Positions 45,073-52,541 of a stretch of DNA of 64,000 bases are shown here, piece after piece. The stretch is from contig NZ_AP023439.1 in the NCBI RefSeq assembly GCF_014701095.1, positions 6,250,001 through 6,314,000 of the forward strand. The letters run 5' to 3'. The number at the start of each line of letters is the position of its first letter. Position 1 is the first letter of the stretch. The notes under the pieces were generated by a model. The model was given only the letters and a program-made list of their open reading frames with translations. It was not told the origin of the DNA and did no database searches. The translations under genes were made by a program, and so were the position numbers. The DNA comes from Streptomyces tuirus. Its GTDB lineage: Bacteria > Actinomycetota > Actinomycetes > Streptomycetales > Streptomycetaceae.

Positions 45073-46512
45073 TCAGATCGAGGACCCCGGATCCAGGGCC
45101 GGTCCGCTGCCGCGGGTGAGCGACGGCGCTTCCGTGTCCGGGGCCGAGTCGGCCTGGGCGGGGCCCTGTTGGGAGCGGCCGTAGCGCATTCCGAGCAGTG
45201 CGACCGTGAGGCCGGCGGCCAGCATCGGCACGGACATCGCGTAGAACACGGTGCTCGGTGACCAGTTCATGGTGAGCGCCGCTCCGACCATGATCGGTCC
45301 GAGGATGCCGCCGACGCGTCCGATGCCCAGCGCCCAGCCGACACCGGTGGAGCGCATCTGGGCCGGGTAGAAGACGGCTGCCAGTGCGATCAGGCTCTTC
45401 TGGCCGCCGCTGACGCAACAGCCGGCGAAGAAGTTCGCCGTCAGCAGGACCCACAGGGGTGCGTGGAAGGCGATGCCGGTCAGGGCCAGGCAGCCGAAGC
45501 CCACCACGTAGAGGACGCCCAGCGTCCGGTAGGGCCCGAGCCGGTCCATGGACGGGCCGGTGACGAAGGCAGCGGCGATGCCGCCCACCGTGGTCAGGGT
45601 GGTGGCGGCGACGACCACGTTCATCGAGTAGTCGAGGTCGGTCATGATGGTGGGGAGCCAGCTCTGCAGGGCGTAGAACTCAGCCAGGTTGATCATGAAG
45701 ACGAACCACAGCAGCAGGGTGCCCCACAGCCACTTGCGCGTGAACAGGCTGCTGAGCGCGGTGCGTTTGCCGCTGTCGTTCTCCTCGACGCTGAAGACCG
45801 GTTCGCTCTGCTCGGGCAGGGACGTGGGGAGTCCGGCGTCGATCCGACGGAAGATGGCGTAGATGCGCTGAGGGGCCAGGTTCCGCTGGATCATGAAGAC
45901 CGGGGACTCGGGCAGGCCGCGGATCAGGAAGGGGATCAGCAGGAGGGGCGCGGCGGCGCCGACCCACAGCAGCGAACGCCAGCCGTGGTCCTCGATGAGC
46001 CATCCCGCGGCCAGTCCGGCGACGACGAAGCCGACGGAGAAGCCGCAGTAGATGGCGAGCACGAAAGTGGCCCGCAGTCTTTTCGGACTGAACTCGCCGG
46101 TGAGAGCCACAGCGCTCGGCGCGGCCGCGCCGAGCCCCATGCCGGTGACGAAGCGCAGGATGACGAGTTCGGTGACGTTGTCCGCCCAGAGGGCGGCCAG
46201 GGTGGTGACGCCGAAGACGGCTGTGGCCGCGATGATGAGACGTTTGTGCCCGAAGCGGTCCGACAGAGGGGACAGGGCCAGGTAGCCGACCATGAGGCCG
46301 ACCAGCGCGGCCGAGAAGATCGGCCCGAGCGCACTTTGGGACAGCCCCCATTCGTCCGCGATGTGGGGGGCCATGTAGCTGATGGCTTGGGTGTCGAAGC
46401 CGTCGATGAACATGACGAGACCGCACAAGGTGACCACCCTGAACTGGTAGCGGGTCATGCGGCGTTCATCGACGAAGTCCGGGAGATGCAGTCGCAGGGG
46501 TTGCTGAGACAT
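45073..46512 (-). CDS. Aromatic acid:H+ symporter (AAHS family MFS), terephthalate-type cluster
   Basis: A 479-residue MFS permease of the PcaK/BenK/TpaK group. Signatures are FIDGFDTQAISYMAPHIADEW in helix 1, with the GFD motif of aromatic acid transporters, LSPLSDRFGHKRLII in the helix 2-3 loop and RFVTGMGLGAAAPSAVALTGE in helix 4. It should import the substrate of the oxygenase encoded upstream. ATG 46512 starts MSQQPLRLHLPDFVDE; the upstream extension is Pro/His-rich and not credible. A 163-bp gap with a 12-bp stem separates it from the reductase gene, so its expression may be lower than that of the enzymes. Confidence 0.92.
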   Translation of the reverse strand: MSQQPLRLHLPDFVDERRMTRYQFRVVTLCGLVMFIDGFDTQAISYMAPHIADEWGLSQSALGPIFSAALVGLMVGYLALSPLSDRFGHKRLIIAATAVFGVTTLAALWADNVTELVILRFVTGMGLGAAAPSAVALTGEFSPKRLRATFVLAIYCGFSVGFVVAGLAAGWLIEDHGWRSLLWVGAAAPLLLIPFLIRGLPESPVFMIQRNLAPQRIYAIFRRIDAGLPTSLPEQSEPVFSVEENDSGKRTALSSLFTRKWLWGTLLLWFVFMINLAEFYALQSWLPTIMTDLDYSMNVVVAATTLTTVGGIAAAFVTGPSMDRLGPYRTLGVLYVVGFGCLALTGIAFHAPLWVLLTANFFAGCCVSGGQKSLIALAAVFYPAQMRSTGVGWALGIGRVGGILGPIMVGAALTMNWSPSTVFYAMSVPMLAAGLTVALLGMRYGRSQQGPAQADSAPDTEAPSLTRGSGPALDPGSSI

Positions 46513-46616
46513 GAGTGCCTCGATTCGGGCCGGGACGCCCGTACGGCGAACGGTACGGGTGCGATGCGGGTGCGGGTGCGACGCGGGGGGTGGCGGCGGG
46601 TGAGAAGGGGTGAGGT

Positions 46617-46661
46617 GAACGGCGCCGCCGCCCCGCGCGGTGCGGACGCGCGGCGCCGTTC
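46617..46661 (-). terminator. 12-bp stem between reductase and transporter genes
   Basis: GAACGGCGCCGC (46617-46628) pairs perfectly with GCGGCGCCGTTC (46650-46661) around a 21-base GC-rich loop. It starts 15 bases after the reductase stop on the minus strand. It could terminate or attenuate transcription before the transporter gene. Confidence 0.65.
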
Positions 46662-46675
46662 CCAAGAGGGGCCTG

Positions 46676-47689
46676 TCAGGCCACCGGTACTACGGGCTCG
46701 CCGGACGGGACGAAGGCGTCGCAGTGGAAGCGTTCCGGGTCCAGGCCCCCGCGTTCGACGAAGTCCTTCCGTGCGGCGTCCGTCATCATCGGGCTGCCGC
46801 AGGCGTACACCTCGTGGTGACCCAGGTCCGGATGGTCCTCCAGAACGGCCCGGTGGACCCAGCCCGTGCGCCCGGCCCAGTCGGGGCCCGCATCCGAGAG
46901 GACGGGCGTGAAGGAGAGCCACGGCAGGCGGGCCGACCAGCCCTCGGCGAGGTCGCGCAGGTAGAGGTCCTCCTCCCGGCGGCCTCCCCAGTACAGGTGC
47001 ACAGGCCGGTCGACGCGGCGCCGGATGTGGTCCTCCACGATGGACTTGACCGGGGCGAAGCCTGTGCCGGTGGCCACGACGATGGCGGGCCGGTCGGACT
47101 CGGCGTCGACGGAGAACTCCCCGTAGGGCAGCTCGACGGTGAGCTGGTCGCCCTTGGCGAGGGCCGCGACAACGCCTTCGGAGAACCGGCCGCCGGGCAC
47201 GACACGGACATGCAGGTGCACGCTGTCGTTCTGGTGCGGGGGGTTGGCCATGGAGTAGGTGCGGCTGTCGCCGTCCGGCAGGAGAACCTTGAGGTACTGC
47301 CCTGCCGCGAACTTGGCGCGCCGGCCCGTCGGCAGCCTCAACTGGAGGGCCACCACGTCCGCTGCGGGACGGGTGACGCGATGGACCTTCGCCGACATCG
47401 TCTGACGCTCCGGAGCGCCCCGCTCGGTGATGCGACGAGGCGCGATGCCGAGGTCGGAGCAAGGGCGCGCCTGGCACAGCAGTACGGCTTCCGCGGGGCC
47501 CTCGGCGGTTCCCCGCCCGCGCACGTGAGCCCGCCCGGACGTCAGCCCGCCTTCACAGGTCGAACAGACGCCCTTGCGGCACGAGTACGGGATCGCGTAC
47601 CCGGCGCGTTCGGCGGCGTCGAGCACGGTCTCCTCCGGCTCGCAGGGGAAGCTGATGCCGGTATCGGCTACGTTCACCTGATACGTCAT
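46676..47689 (-). CDS. Oxygenase reductase component (2Fe-2S, FAD, NAD), BenC/TphA1 type
   Basis: A 337-residue electron-transfer protein. The N-terminal plant-type ferredoxin has Cys37, 42, 45 and 72 (YSCRKGVCSTCEGG, LLCQ). The FAD-binding domain has SRTYSMANPP, and the NAD domain VATGTGFAPVKSIVEDHI with a C-terminal VYACGSPMM. This order and length match BenC and TphA1. It passes electrons from NADH to the Rieske oxygenase encoded upstream. Its ATG overlaps the stop of the PdxA-family gene (ATGA). Homology does not separate terephthalate from benzoate systems; the neighbouring genes do. Confidence 0.94.
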   Translation of the reverse strand: MTYQVNVADTGISFPCEPEETVLDAAERAGYAIPYSCRKGVCSTCEGGLTSGRAHVRGRGTAEGPAEAVLLCQARPCSDLGIAPRRITERGAPERQTMSAKVHRVTRPAADVVALQLRLPTGRRAKFAAGQYLKVLLPDGDSRTYSMANPPHQNDSVHLHVRVVPGGRFSEGVVAALAKGDQLTVELPYGEFSVDAESDRPAIVVATGTGFAPVKSIVEDHIRRRVDRPVHLYWGGRREEDLYLRDLAEGWSARLPWLSFTPVLSDAGPDWAGRTGWVHRAVLEDHPDLGHHEVYACGSPMMTDAARKDFVERGGLDPERFHCDAFVPSGEPVVPVA

Positions 47690-48729
47690 ATGTGTTCCTC
47701 CACGAGAGGGACGTGGGGCAGGGGAGGCGTTGCCGAGCCGATGAGGCGAACGGCTCGAAGCACCGCCGCCGGGTCGGCGACCCCTCGCCCTGCGATGTCG
47801 AAGGCCGTGCCGTGTCCCACGCTGGAGAAGGCGATGCCCCCGCCGACCGACACCGCCGCGGCCGAACGCCCGGCGAGCAGTTTCACCGGGATGTGCCCCT
47901 GATCGTGGTACATGGCCACGAAGGCGTCGTACTGCCCGGTGCCGGTCCGGTCGCCGAGCAGGATGTCGGCGCCGACCGGGCCATGGGCGTCGATGCCCGC
48001 CGCACGGAGACGCTCCACACCGGGAACGGTGATCCGCTGATCGTCGTCGCCGAAGAGCCCGTCCTCGCCGGCGTGCGGGTTGATCCCGAACACGGCGATT
48101 CTCGGTGAGGCGACCCCGGTCGAGGCGAGGAAGTCCACCGCTGCCCGTCCGGCGCTCTCCACCAGCTCCGGCGTCAGCCGGGACACCGCGTCCACCAGCC
48201 GTTCGTGGAGCGTCGCGTGAACGATCCGCAGACCTCCTCCCACCAGCATCAGGAACACGAGGTCGGGGTGTTTCCCGCTGAGCCGGGCCAGCAGCGAGGG
48301 ATAGCCGGAGAAGGCGATGGACGCGGCCCTGATCGCCGTCTCCGAGTGGGGGCCTCCGACGATGCCCCGCCCGCGGCCCTCCTGGACCGCCCGAACCGCT
48401 TCGCCCAGGTAGGTCACGGTGGCCGCGCCGGCCGCCGCGTGGACCGTTCCGGGCCGGAAGGCCTGCGGGTGAAGGGCCGGTACGTGCATGAGGTCCACCG
48501 TCCCCGCCCGTCCCTCGTCGGTTCCGTCCGTCTCGCGGACGACGAGGCCCGCCTGGTGTGCGTAGTGCCGCACGACCAGGGCGTCCCCCACGAGCACGGG
48601 GCGGAGTCCGGGGTCGGGGTCGTCCGACAGTGCCTCGCTTGCCTTTACGGCGATCTCCGGTCCGACGCCGTTGGGGTCCCCGATGGTCACGAGGATGCGA
48701 CCGGACGGTGTCGTGCCCGACGGGGTCAC
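47686..48729 (-). CDS. PdxA-family dihydrodiol dehydrogenase, TphB-like
   Basis: A 347-residue member of the 4-hydroxythreonine-4-phosphate dehydrogenase (PdxA) family: TIGDPNGVGPEIAVKASEAL at the start, GPHSETAIRAA, VHATLHERLVDAV with a metal His, FGINPHAGEDG and AMYHDQGHIPVKLL with the other metal ligands. Within terephthalate operons the PdxA-family enzyme TphB/TpaB oxidises and decarboxylates the cis-dihydrodiol dicarboxylate to protocatechuate. Its position between oxygenase and reductase genes makes that role much likelier than vitamin B6 synthesis. GTG 48729 overlaps the beta-subunit stop (GTGA). Confidence 0.9.
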   Translation of the reverse strand: MTPSGTTPSGRILVTIGDPNGVGPEIAVKASEALSDDPDPGLRPVLVGDALVVRHYAHQAGLVVRETDGTDEGRAGTVDLMHVPALHPQAFRPGTVHAAAGAATVTYLGEAVRAVQEGRGRGIVGGPHSETAIRAASIAFSGYPSLLARLSGKHPDLVFLMLVGGGLRIVHATLHERLVDAVSRLTPELVESAGRAAVDFLASTGVASPRIAVFGINPHAGEDGLFGDDDQRITVPGVERLRAAGIDAHGPVGADILLGDRTGTGQYDAFVAMYHDQGHIPVKLLAGRSAAAVSVGGGIAFSSVGHGTAFDIAGRGVADPAAVLRAVRLIGSATPPLPHVPLVEEHI

Positions 48730-49202
48730 AGCGGCAGCGCCAGGAGGGTGTCGATGGTGGAGCTGTCGCAGACCACGACCCGCTCGGCGAGGCTCGCCCG
48801 GTCCCCGTCGAACCGGTAGCGGTCGAGGTAGCGTCCGGTGGCGAAGATGTCGGAGCTGCCGTCGCGCATGACGCGGACGACGAGGAAGCCGGTTTCGCTG
48901 CGGGCGCCCTCGTCCGACTCCTCCAGGATCGCGGGCTGGCCGAGGATGTGCCGGTAGGTGTGCGCCTCGTAGATGTTGGCCTCGAGCAGGGCGGAAACGC
49001 GGTCGCTGAGCATGCGCCGGTTGTCGGCCCAGATCACGCCCGCCTCCAGCCCCTCGCTGTGGTTGGCGGCCGTGGTGATGCGGTAGTGGCAGTCCTCCTC
49101 GAAGAACCCGGGCCAGTCCTCCATCCGGCCGTCGTCGATGCAGCGGGCGTACTCGCCCTGGGCGCGGCTGATGAGCCTGAAGGCATCCACGGTCACGTTC
49201 AC
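48726..49202 (-). CDS. Aromatic-ring-hydroxylating dioxygenase beta subunit, TphA3-like
   Basis: A 158-residue small subunit with the cystatin/SnoaL-like fold of ring-hydroxylating dioxygenases: DAFRLISRAQGEYARCIDD, WPGFFEEDCHYRITT, and the strand-rich ETGFLVVRVMRDGSSDIFATGRYLDRY. It carries no cofactor and shapes the alpha3beta3 hexamer. The GTG at 49202 overlaps the alpha-subunit stop (GTGA), and its own stop overlaps the PdxA-family start. The length matches TphA3/TpaAb (about 155 residues). The pairing confirms that the oxygenase is a two-subunit type. Confidence 0.93.
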   Translation of the reverse strand: MNVTVDAFRLISRAQGEYARCIDDGRMEDWPGFFEEDCHYRITTAANHSEGLEAGVIWADNRRMLSDRVSALLEANIYEAHTYRHILGQPAILEESDEGARSETGFLVVRVMRDGSSDIFATGRYLDRYRFDGDRASLAERVVVCDSSTIDTLLALPL

Positions 49203-50482
49203 TTGTCGTTCTCCTGTCGCAGGTGCATGCCCTCGCGGTACGCCTTCCAGAAGCCGCGGACGGATGCCTCGGTGACCCGGCTCTCGCTGGACGCGGCCGA
49301 TTCACCGCCCATCTCCAGCACGGCCTGCTCGTCGGCGGCACCGGCGATTCCACGCTGGACGAAGCCGCCCACGCAGCCGTCCTCCATCGAGATGTAACCG
49401 GCGGGGCCGATCAGGTTGGCCTGCTTGAGCCGCACGGTGCGCTGCTCCGGGGTGTCCTCCTCGAACCCGAGGTAGGTCCAGTTGAGCCGGGTGGACTCGA
49501 CGCCGCGCGGAAGGATCTGGCGGACCGCCACGGAGTTCTGGATCTGCTGGAGGACGAACCCGGGGAAGACGGAGAGGATCTGCAGGGTGGTGTCGTCCCC
49601 CACCTCGCTGAATCCGTCGAGGAGCGAGGGGTCGGCGAGCTTGTACTCGCTGTCGGACCGGATGTTCTGGTCGGAGTACCCGGCGTCCAGCTCCGCTTCG
49701 CGGTCGATGGCGGAGTAGCTGACGTGGTGGGCACCGCTCTCGCTGACGATGATGCCGCCGCGCTGACCGAGGCGGTTGATGCCGAACGTGGTGAAGAAGA
49801 GGTGCAGGATGCTCGCGTGGTAGGAGTCCTTGACGTTCTCCATGTAGAGCTTCCAGTTGTTCGGAAGCAGCTGGGTGAACCGGCCGAGGACAACCGGTGT
49901 GCGGCCGCCGAGTACCCGGTCGATCCGGCTGAGGATCTCGTCGCCGAGGTACTCCTCGATGTCGGGGACGTCCTCGTCGAAGCTGCCGAAGACCAGGCCG
50001 TGCAGGACGGCGAGCCGTAGCTTGCGCGGGCCGTGGTCCTCCAGGCAGAAGTACTTCGGCATGCCTCCCTGGCCCTTGATGCCGTCCTTGAAGGCGACCC
50101 CGGTCAGATCACCCTGGAGGTTGTAGCTCCAGGCGTGGTAGACGCAGGTGAAATCCTTGGCGTTGCTGCCGCGGTCGTCCAGGGCGAGCAGCGCGCCGCG
50201 GTGGGCACACCGGTTCTCGAAGCCGTAGAGCTCGCCGTCCTCGTCGCGGGAGACGATGACGGGGGTGTCGCCGACGAAGGTCGTCCGGTAGTCACCGGGC
50301 TGCGGAACCTCGGCCTCCAGGCAGAGGTAGCTCCAGTAGGGGCCGCGGAACAGGTTCTCCTGCTCCTCGCGGTACACGTCCTGGCGCTGGAAGACCCAGT
50401 ACGGGACGCGCGTCAGCTCGTCGGGCCACTCCGGGCGGTCCTGCTCCCTCTTCGCGGAGTTCTCGGGCAGGGTGCTCGTCAA
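49199..50482 (-). CDS. Rieske dioxygenase alpha subunit, terephthalate 1,2-dioxygenase-like (TphA2/TpaAa)
   Basis: A 427-residue oxygenase large subunit. The Rieske 2Fe-2S ligands are Cys92, His94, Cys113 and His116 (RCAHRGALL, TCVYHAW). The mononuclear iron site has the bridging Asp219 and His222 and His227 (ENVKDSYHASILHLFF). It adds both atoms of O2 to an aromatic acid. With a beta subunit, PdxA-family dehydrogenase, BenC-type reductase and divergent IclR regulator, the order equals tphA2-A3-B-A1. TTG 50482 is chosen as start: AAGGAG lies 5 bases upstream and MTSTLPENS starts there; no ATG or GTG fits. A 13-bp leader stem stands just upstream. Confidence 0.92.
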   Translation of the reverse strand: MTSTLPENSAKREQDRPEWPDELTRVPYWVFQRQDVYREEQENLFRGPYWSYLCLEAEVPQPGDYRTTFVGDTPVIVSRDEDGELYGFENRCAHRGALLALDDRGSNAKDFTCVYHAWSYNLQGDLTGVAFKDGIKGQGGMPKYFCLEDHGPRKLRLAVLHGLVFGSFDEDVPDIEEYLGDEILSRIDRVLGGRTPVVLGRFTQLLPNNWKLYMENVKDSYHASILHLFFTTFGINRLGQRGGIIVSESGAHHVSYSAIDREAELDAGYSDQNIRSDSEYKLADPSLLDGFSEVGDDTTLQILSVFPGFVLQQIQNSVAVRQILPRGVESTRLNWTYLGFEEDTPEQRTVRLKQANLIGPAGYISMEDGCVGGFVQRGIAGAADEQAVLEMGGESAASSESRVTEASVRGFWKAYREGMHLRQENDK

Positions 50483-50496
50483 GGCTGCTCCTTCTT

Positions 50497-50540
50497 CCGG
50501 AATGCCGCGACCGCGGCTGCGCCGGCGCGCGGCATTCCGG
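50497..50540 (-). promoter_or_regulatory. Leader hairpin before the oxygenase alpha subunit
   Basis: CCGGAATGCCGCG (50497-50509) pairs perfectly with CGCGGCATTCCGG (50528-50540) around an 18-base loop. In the minus-strand message it ends about 4 bases before AAGGAG and 15 bases before the TTG start. It may stabilise the 5' end or control translation of the whole coupled operon. Confidence 0.6.
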
Positions 50541-50571
50541 ACTTCCTCAGTGCGGGTGTCATGCCTCGGGG

Positions 50572-50604
50572 TTGACAGCTCCCGATTTTGTTCGTATAAC
50601 GAAC
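50572..50604 (+). promoter_or_regulatory. Promoter and IclR operator of the first IclR gene
   Basis: TTGACA (50572-50577), exactly 17 bp, TATAAC (50595-50600): a near-consensus vegetative promoter. The start would be 50607, the GTG itself, so the message is leaderless. The -10 box is inside GTTCG-TATAA-CGAAC (50590-50604), which matches the operator style of PcaR/PobR-type IclR proteins. IclR binding here would block its own -10 and could activate the divergent oxygenase operon. Confidence 0.75.
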
Positions 50605-50606
50605 GC

Positions 50607-51431
50607 GTGGCTAATACGCGAACAGATAAGCCGAGTGTCGGAAGCGCTGTCAAGGCTGCGGAGCCGGGTAATCCGCGTCCGCGCGGCCCGGAAGGCATGG
50701 CAGGGCTGGCCAAAGGGCTGGCTGTGATCGAGACATTCGGGCGTTCGCGCACCCAGTTGACGGTCTCGGAGGCGGCCCAGGCCACGGGACTGACGCGCGC
50801 CACCGCGCGCCGGTGCCTGCTGACACTGACGGAGCTCGGGTATCTGGCGCACGACGGGAAGCACTTCCGTCCCACGCCCCGGATGGCGAGGCTCGGCGGG
50901 TCCTACACACGAACCGACCCGCTGCCCCGCCTCGCGCAGCCCCATCTGGTGTCCGCGCGCGAGGCGCTGGGGGAGTCGGTCTCGCTCGCCGTACTCGACG
51001 ACGGGGCAGCGGTGTTCGTGGCCCGGGCCGAGACCGAGCGGGTGGTCTCCGCGGGAGTGCAGGTCGGGACCCGGCTCGCCGCCTACAGTTCGGCGACCGG
51101 CAGGGTGCTGCTGGCAGCTTTGCCGGACGCGGAGTTGGGCGCGTACCTGGCTGGTTGCCGGCCCCAGGCGCGTACCCCGAAGTCGCTCGTCGACGTCGAG
51201 GAGATCAGGCGGCAGGTACTGGCGGTCCGGGAGGGAGCCGCCGCCGTCACCGACGAGGAGCTGGAGCTCGGCATGCGCTCGATGGCCACACCGGTGAGGG
51301 ACGCGCAGGGCGACATCAGGGCCGCCCTCAGCGTCAGTGCCTTCACGGCCCGTATCTCGATGGAGGACATGCGCGAGCAGTTCCTGCCCGTACTCGAAGA
51401 CCACGCGGAGAGGATCGGCCGCATGCTGTGA
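50607..51431 (+). CDS. IclR family regulator, PcaR/TphR-like
   Basis: A 274-residue IclR protein. The winged helix is about residues 32-90 (GLAKGLAVIETFGRSRTQLT, TGLTRATARRCLLTLTELGYL). The TARRCLLTL recognition helix is typical of the PcaR/PcaU/PobR aromatic subgroup. The effector domain follows to the C-terminus (VGTRLAAYSSATGRVLLAALP, PVRDAQGDIRAALSVSAFT). TphR-like members activate their operon with the aromatic acid as inducer. It is divergent from the oxygenase operon, 124 bp between starts, with a clear operator over its own promoter. The GTG 50607 is likely the first transcribed base. Confidence 0.92.
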   Translation: MANTRTDKPSVGSAVKAAEPGNPRPRGPEGMAGLAKGLAVIETFGRSRTQLTVSEAAQATGLTRATARRCLLTLTELGYLAHDGKHFRPTPRMARLGGSYTRTDPLPRLAQPHLVSAREALGESVSLAVLDDGAAVFVARAETERVVSAGVQVGTRLAAYSSATGRVLLAALPDAELGAYLAGCRPQARTPKSLVDVEEIRRQVLAVREGAAAVTDEELELGMRSMATPVRDAQGDIRAALSVSAFTARISMEDMREQFLPVLEDHAERIGRML

Positions 51432-51621
51432 GCGGGGATGTACCGCTCCGGCCGACGCCCCGGGCTTCCGAGGTGACTACGCCGGCTTTCGATCCCGTCC
51501 CGCGGGTCACGCACCTTCTCCGGCGGTCCGCGCCGGCTCGGCCGGCTGATTGATTCGGGGGATGGTGGACCGGTCCAACCCCACCGCCACTCGCCGAAGT
51601 CGGAGCCTCCGGGAGTGACAG

Positions 51622-51677
51622 CCTTCCGGAGCCGGGTCATGGCCTGACTCCTTCCGGAGCCGGGCCATGACCTGACC
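51622..51677. repeat. Two tandem 28-bp repeats between the convergent IclR genes
   Basis: Units 51622-51649 and 51650-51677 (CCTTCCGGAGCCGGG..CATG) differ at about three positions and end just before the second IclR stop. The remainder of the 51432-51679 gap shows no gene. Confidence 0.8.
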
Positions 51678-51679
51678 TC

Positions 51680-52435
51680 TCAGTTGCTGAGGGCCTGCGA
51701 GATGCGGTCCGCGGTCTTCACCACCTGGTCGATGATCGACGCTCGCTGCGCCTCGTCGAGGCGGAAGGCAGGGCACGGCGCCGACAGCGCGGCCACGATC
51801 TGCGATCCCTCCCTGACCGGGGCGGAGGCGGCCCAGACCCCCTCGTCGATCTCCTCGTGGCTCACCTCCCAGCCCTGCCGCATCGCGTGGTCGATCTCGG
51901 TGAGGAACGCCTCGCGGCCGTTGACCGGGGGGAGTTCGCCGACGGCGAGGGCCTCGTCGATGTGGCGCAGGCGCTCCGTCGCGGACAGACCGCCGAGCAG
52001 AAGACGCACGCTGGCACCCCGCAGGGCGGGCAGGGGCTGACCCGGCTCGAAGGACAGCCGGAACGGGCGCAGGCTCTCCACGCGATGGATGCACACGGGC
52101 AGTCCGTGCACCAGCCGGCTGAGGATCACCGTCTCCTGGGTGCTGTGCGACAGCTCGCGCATGAACGGTTCGGCCACGTTCACCAGGGGAGTCGCCCGCC
52201 GGGCGGCCCGCCCCAGAGCCGCGACCCGCATCGTGAGGTGGTAGTGCCCGCGGTCGCCCTCCTCGATCAGGCCCATGTCGCGCAGCAGCGCCACATATCG
52301 GTGAGCCGTGGGCACGGGGATCCCCAGTTCGTCCGCCAGTTGACGGACCGTTGCCACCGGCCGCTGTTCCGTGAAGGCGAACAGCAACTCCAGAGCCCTG
52401 CGCCCGCTGTCCGCGCCCGCCTTCGAGGGTGCCAC
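51680..52435 (-). CDS. IclR family regulator of the second oxygenase operon
   Basis: A 251-residue IclR protein: winged helix at about residues 8-70 (RRALELLFAFTEQRPVATVRQ, PVPTAHRYVALLRDMGLI) and effector domain with SHSTQETVILSRLVHGLPVC and GVWAASAPVREGSQIVAALS. It lacks the PcaR-type recognition helix and is not a close relative of the other IclR in this window. GTG 52435 is selected because GGAGG lies 4-5 bases upstream. The divergent promoter region has GCGATAA inverted repeats. It likely represses the plus-strand oxygenase operon in the absence of an aromatic inducer. Confidence 0.9.
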   Translation of the reverse strand: MAPSKAGADSGRRALELLFAFTEQRPVATVRQLADELGIPVPTAHRYVALLRDMGLIEEGDRGHYHLTMRVAALGRAARRATPLVNVAEPFMRELSHSTQETVILSRLVHGLPVCIHRVESLRPFRLSFEPGQPLPALRGASVRLLLGGLSATERLRHIDEALAVGELPPVNGREAFLTEIDHAMRQGWEVSHEEIDEGVWAASAPVREGSQIVAALSAPCPAFRLDEAQRASIIDQVVKTADRISQALSN

Positions 52436-52457
52436 CGTTCCTCCGCACTTCCGTCCA

Positions 52458-52528
52458 TTGACGCCTGTCGTATCCCGACCTACTGTATCGAAATCACTCA
52501 GCGATAAGACGTTATCGCACAGCGATAG
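52458..52528 (+). promoter_or_regulatory. Promoter and GCGATAA operator of the second oxygenase operon
   Basis: TTGACG (52458-52463), 17 bp, TACTGT (52481-52486) reads toward the dehydrogenase gene. Downstream of the expected start lies a perfect inverted repeat GCGATAA-GACG-TTATCGC (52501-52518) and a third half site GCGATAG (52522-52528). Binding there would block elongation or the first ribosome site, as expected for an IclR repressor. Confidence 0.65.
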
Positions 52529-52541
52529 TAAGGAGGGTGTG

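Noticed and set aside
47686..48729. Annotation as pyridoxine biosynthesis gene pdxA
   Set aside because: Family membership is right, but the position between oxygenase subunits and reductase with four-base overlaps fits TphB-type diol dehydrogenase far better.
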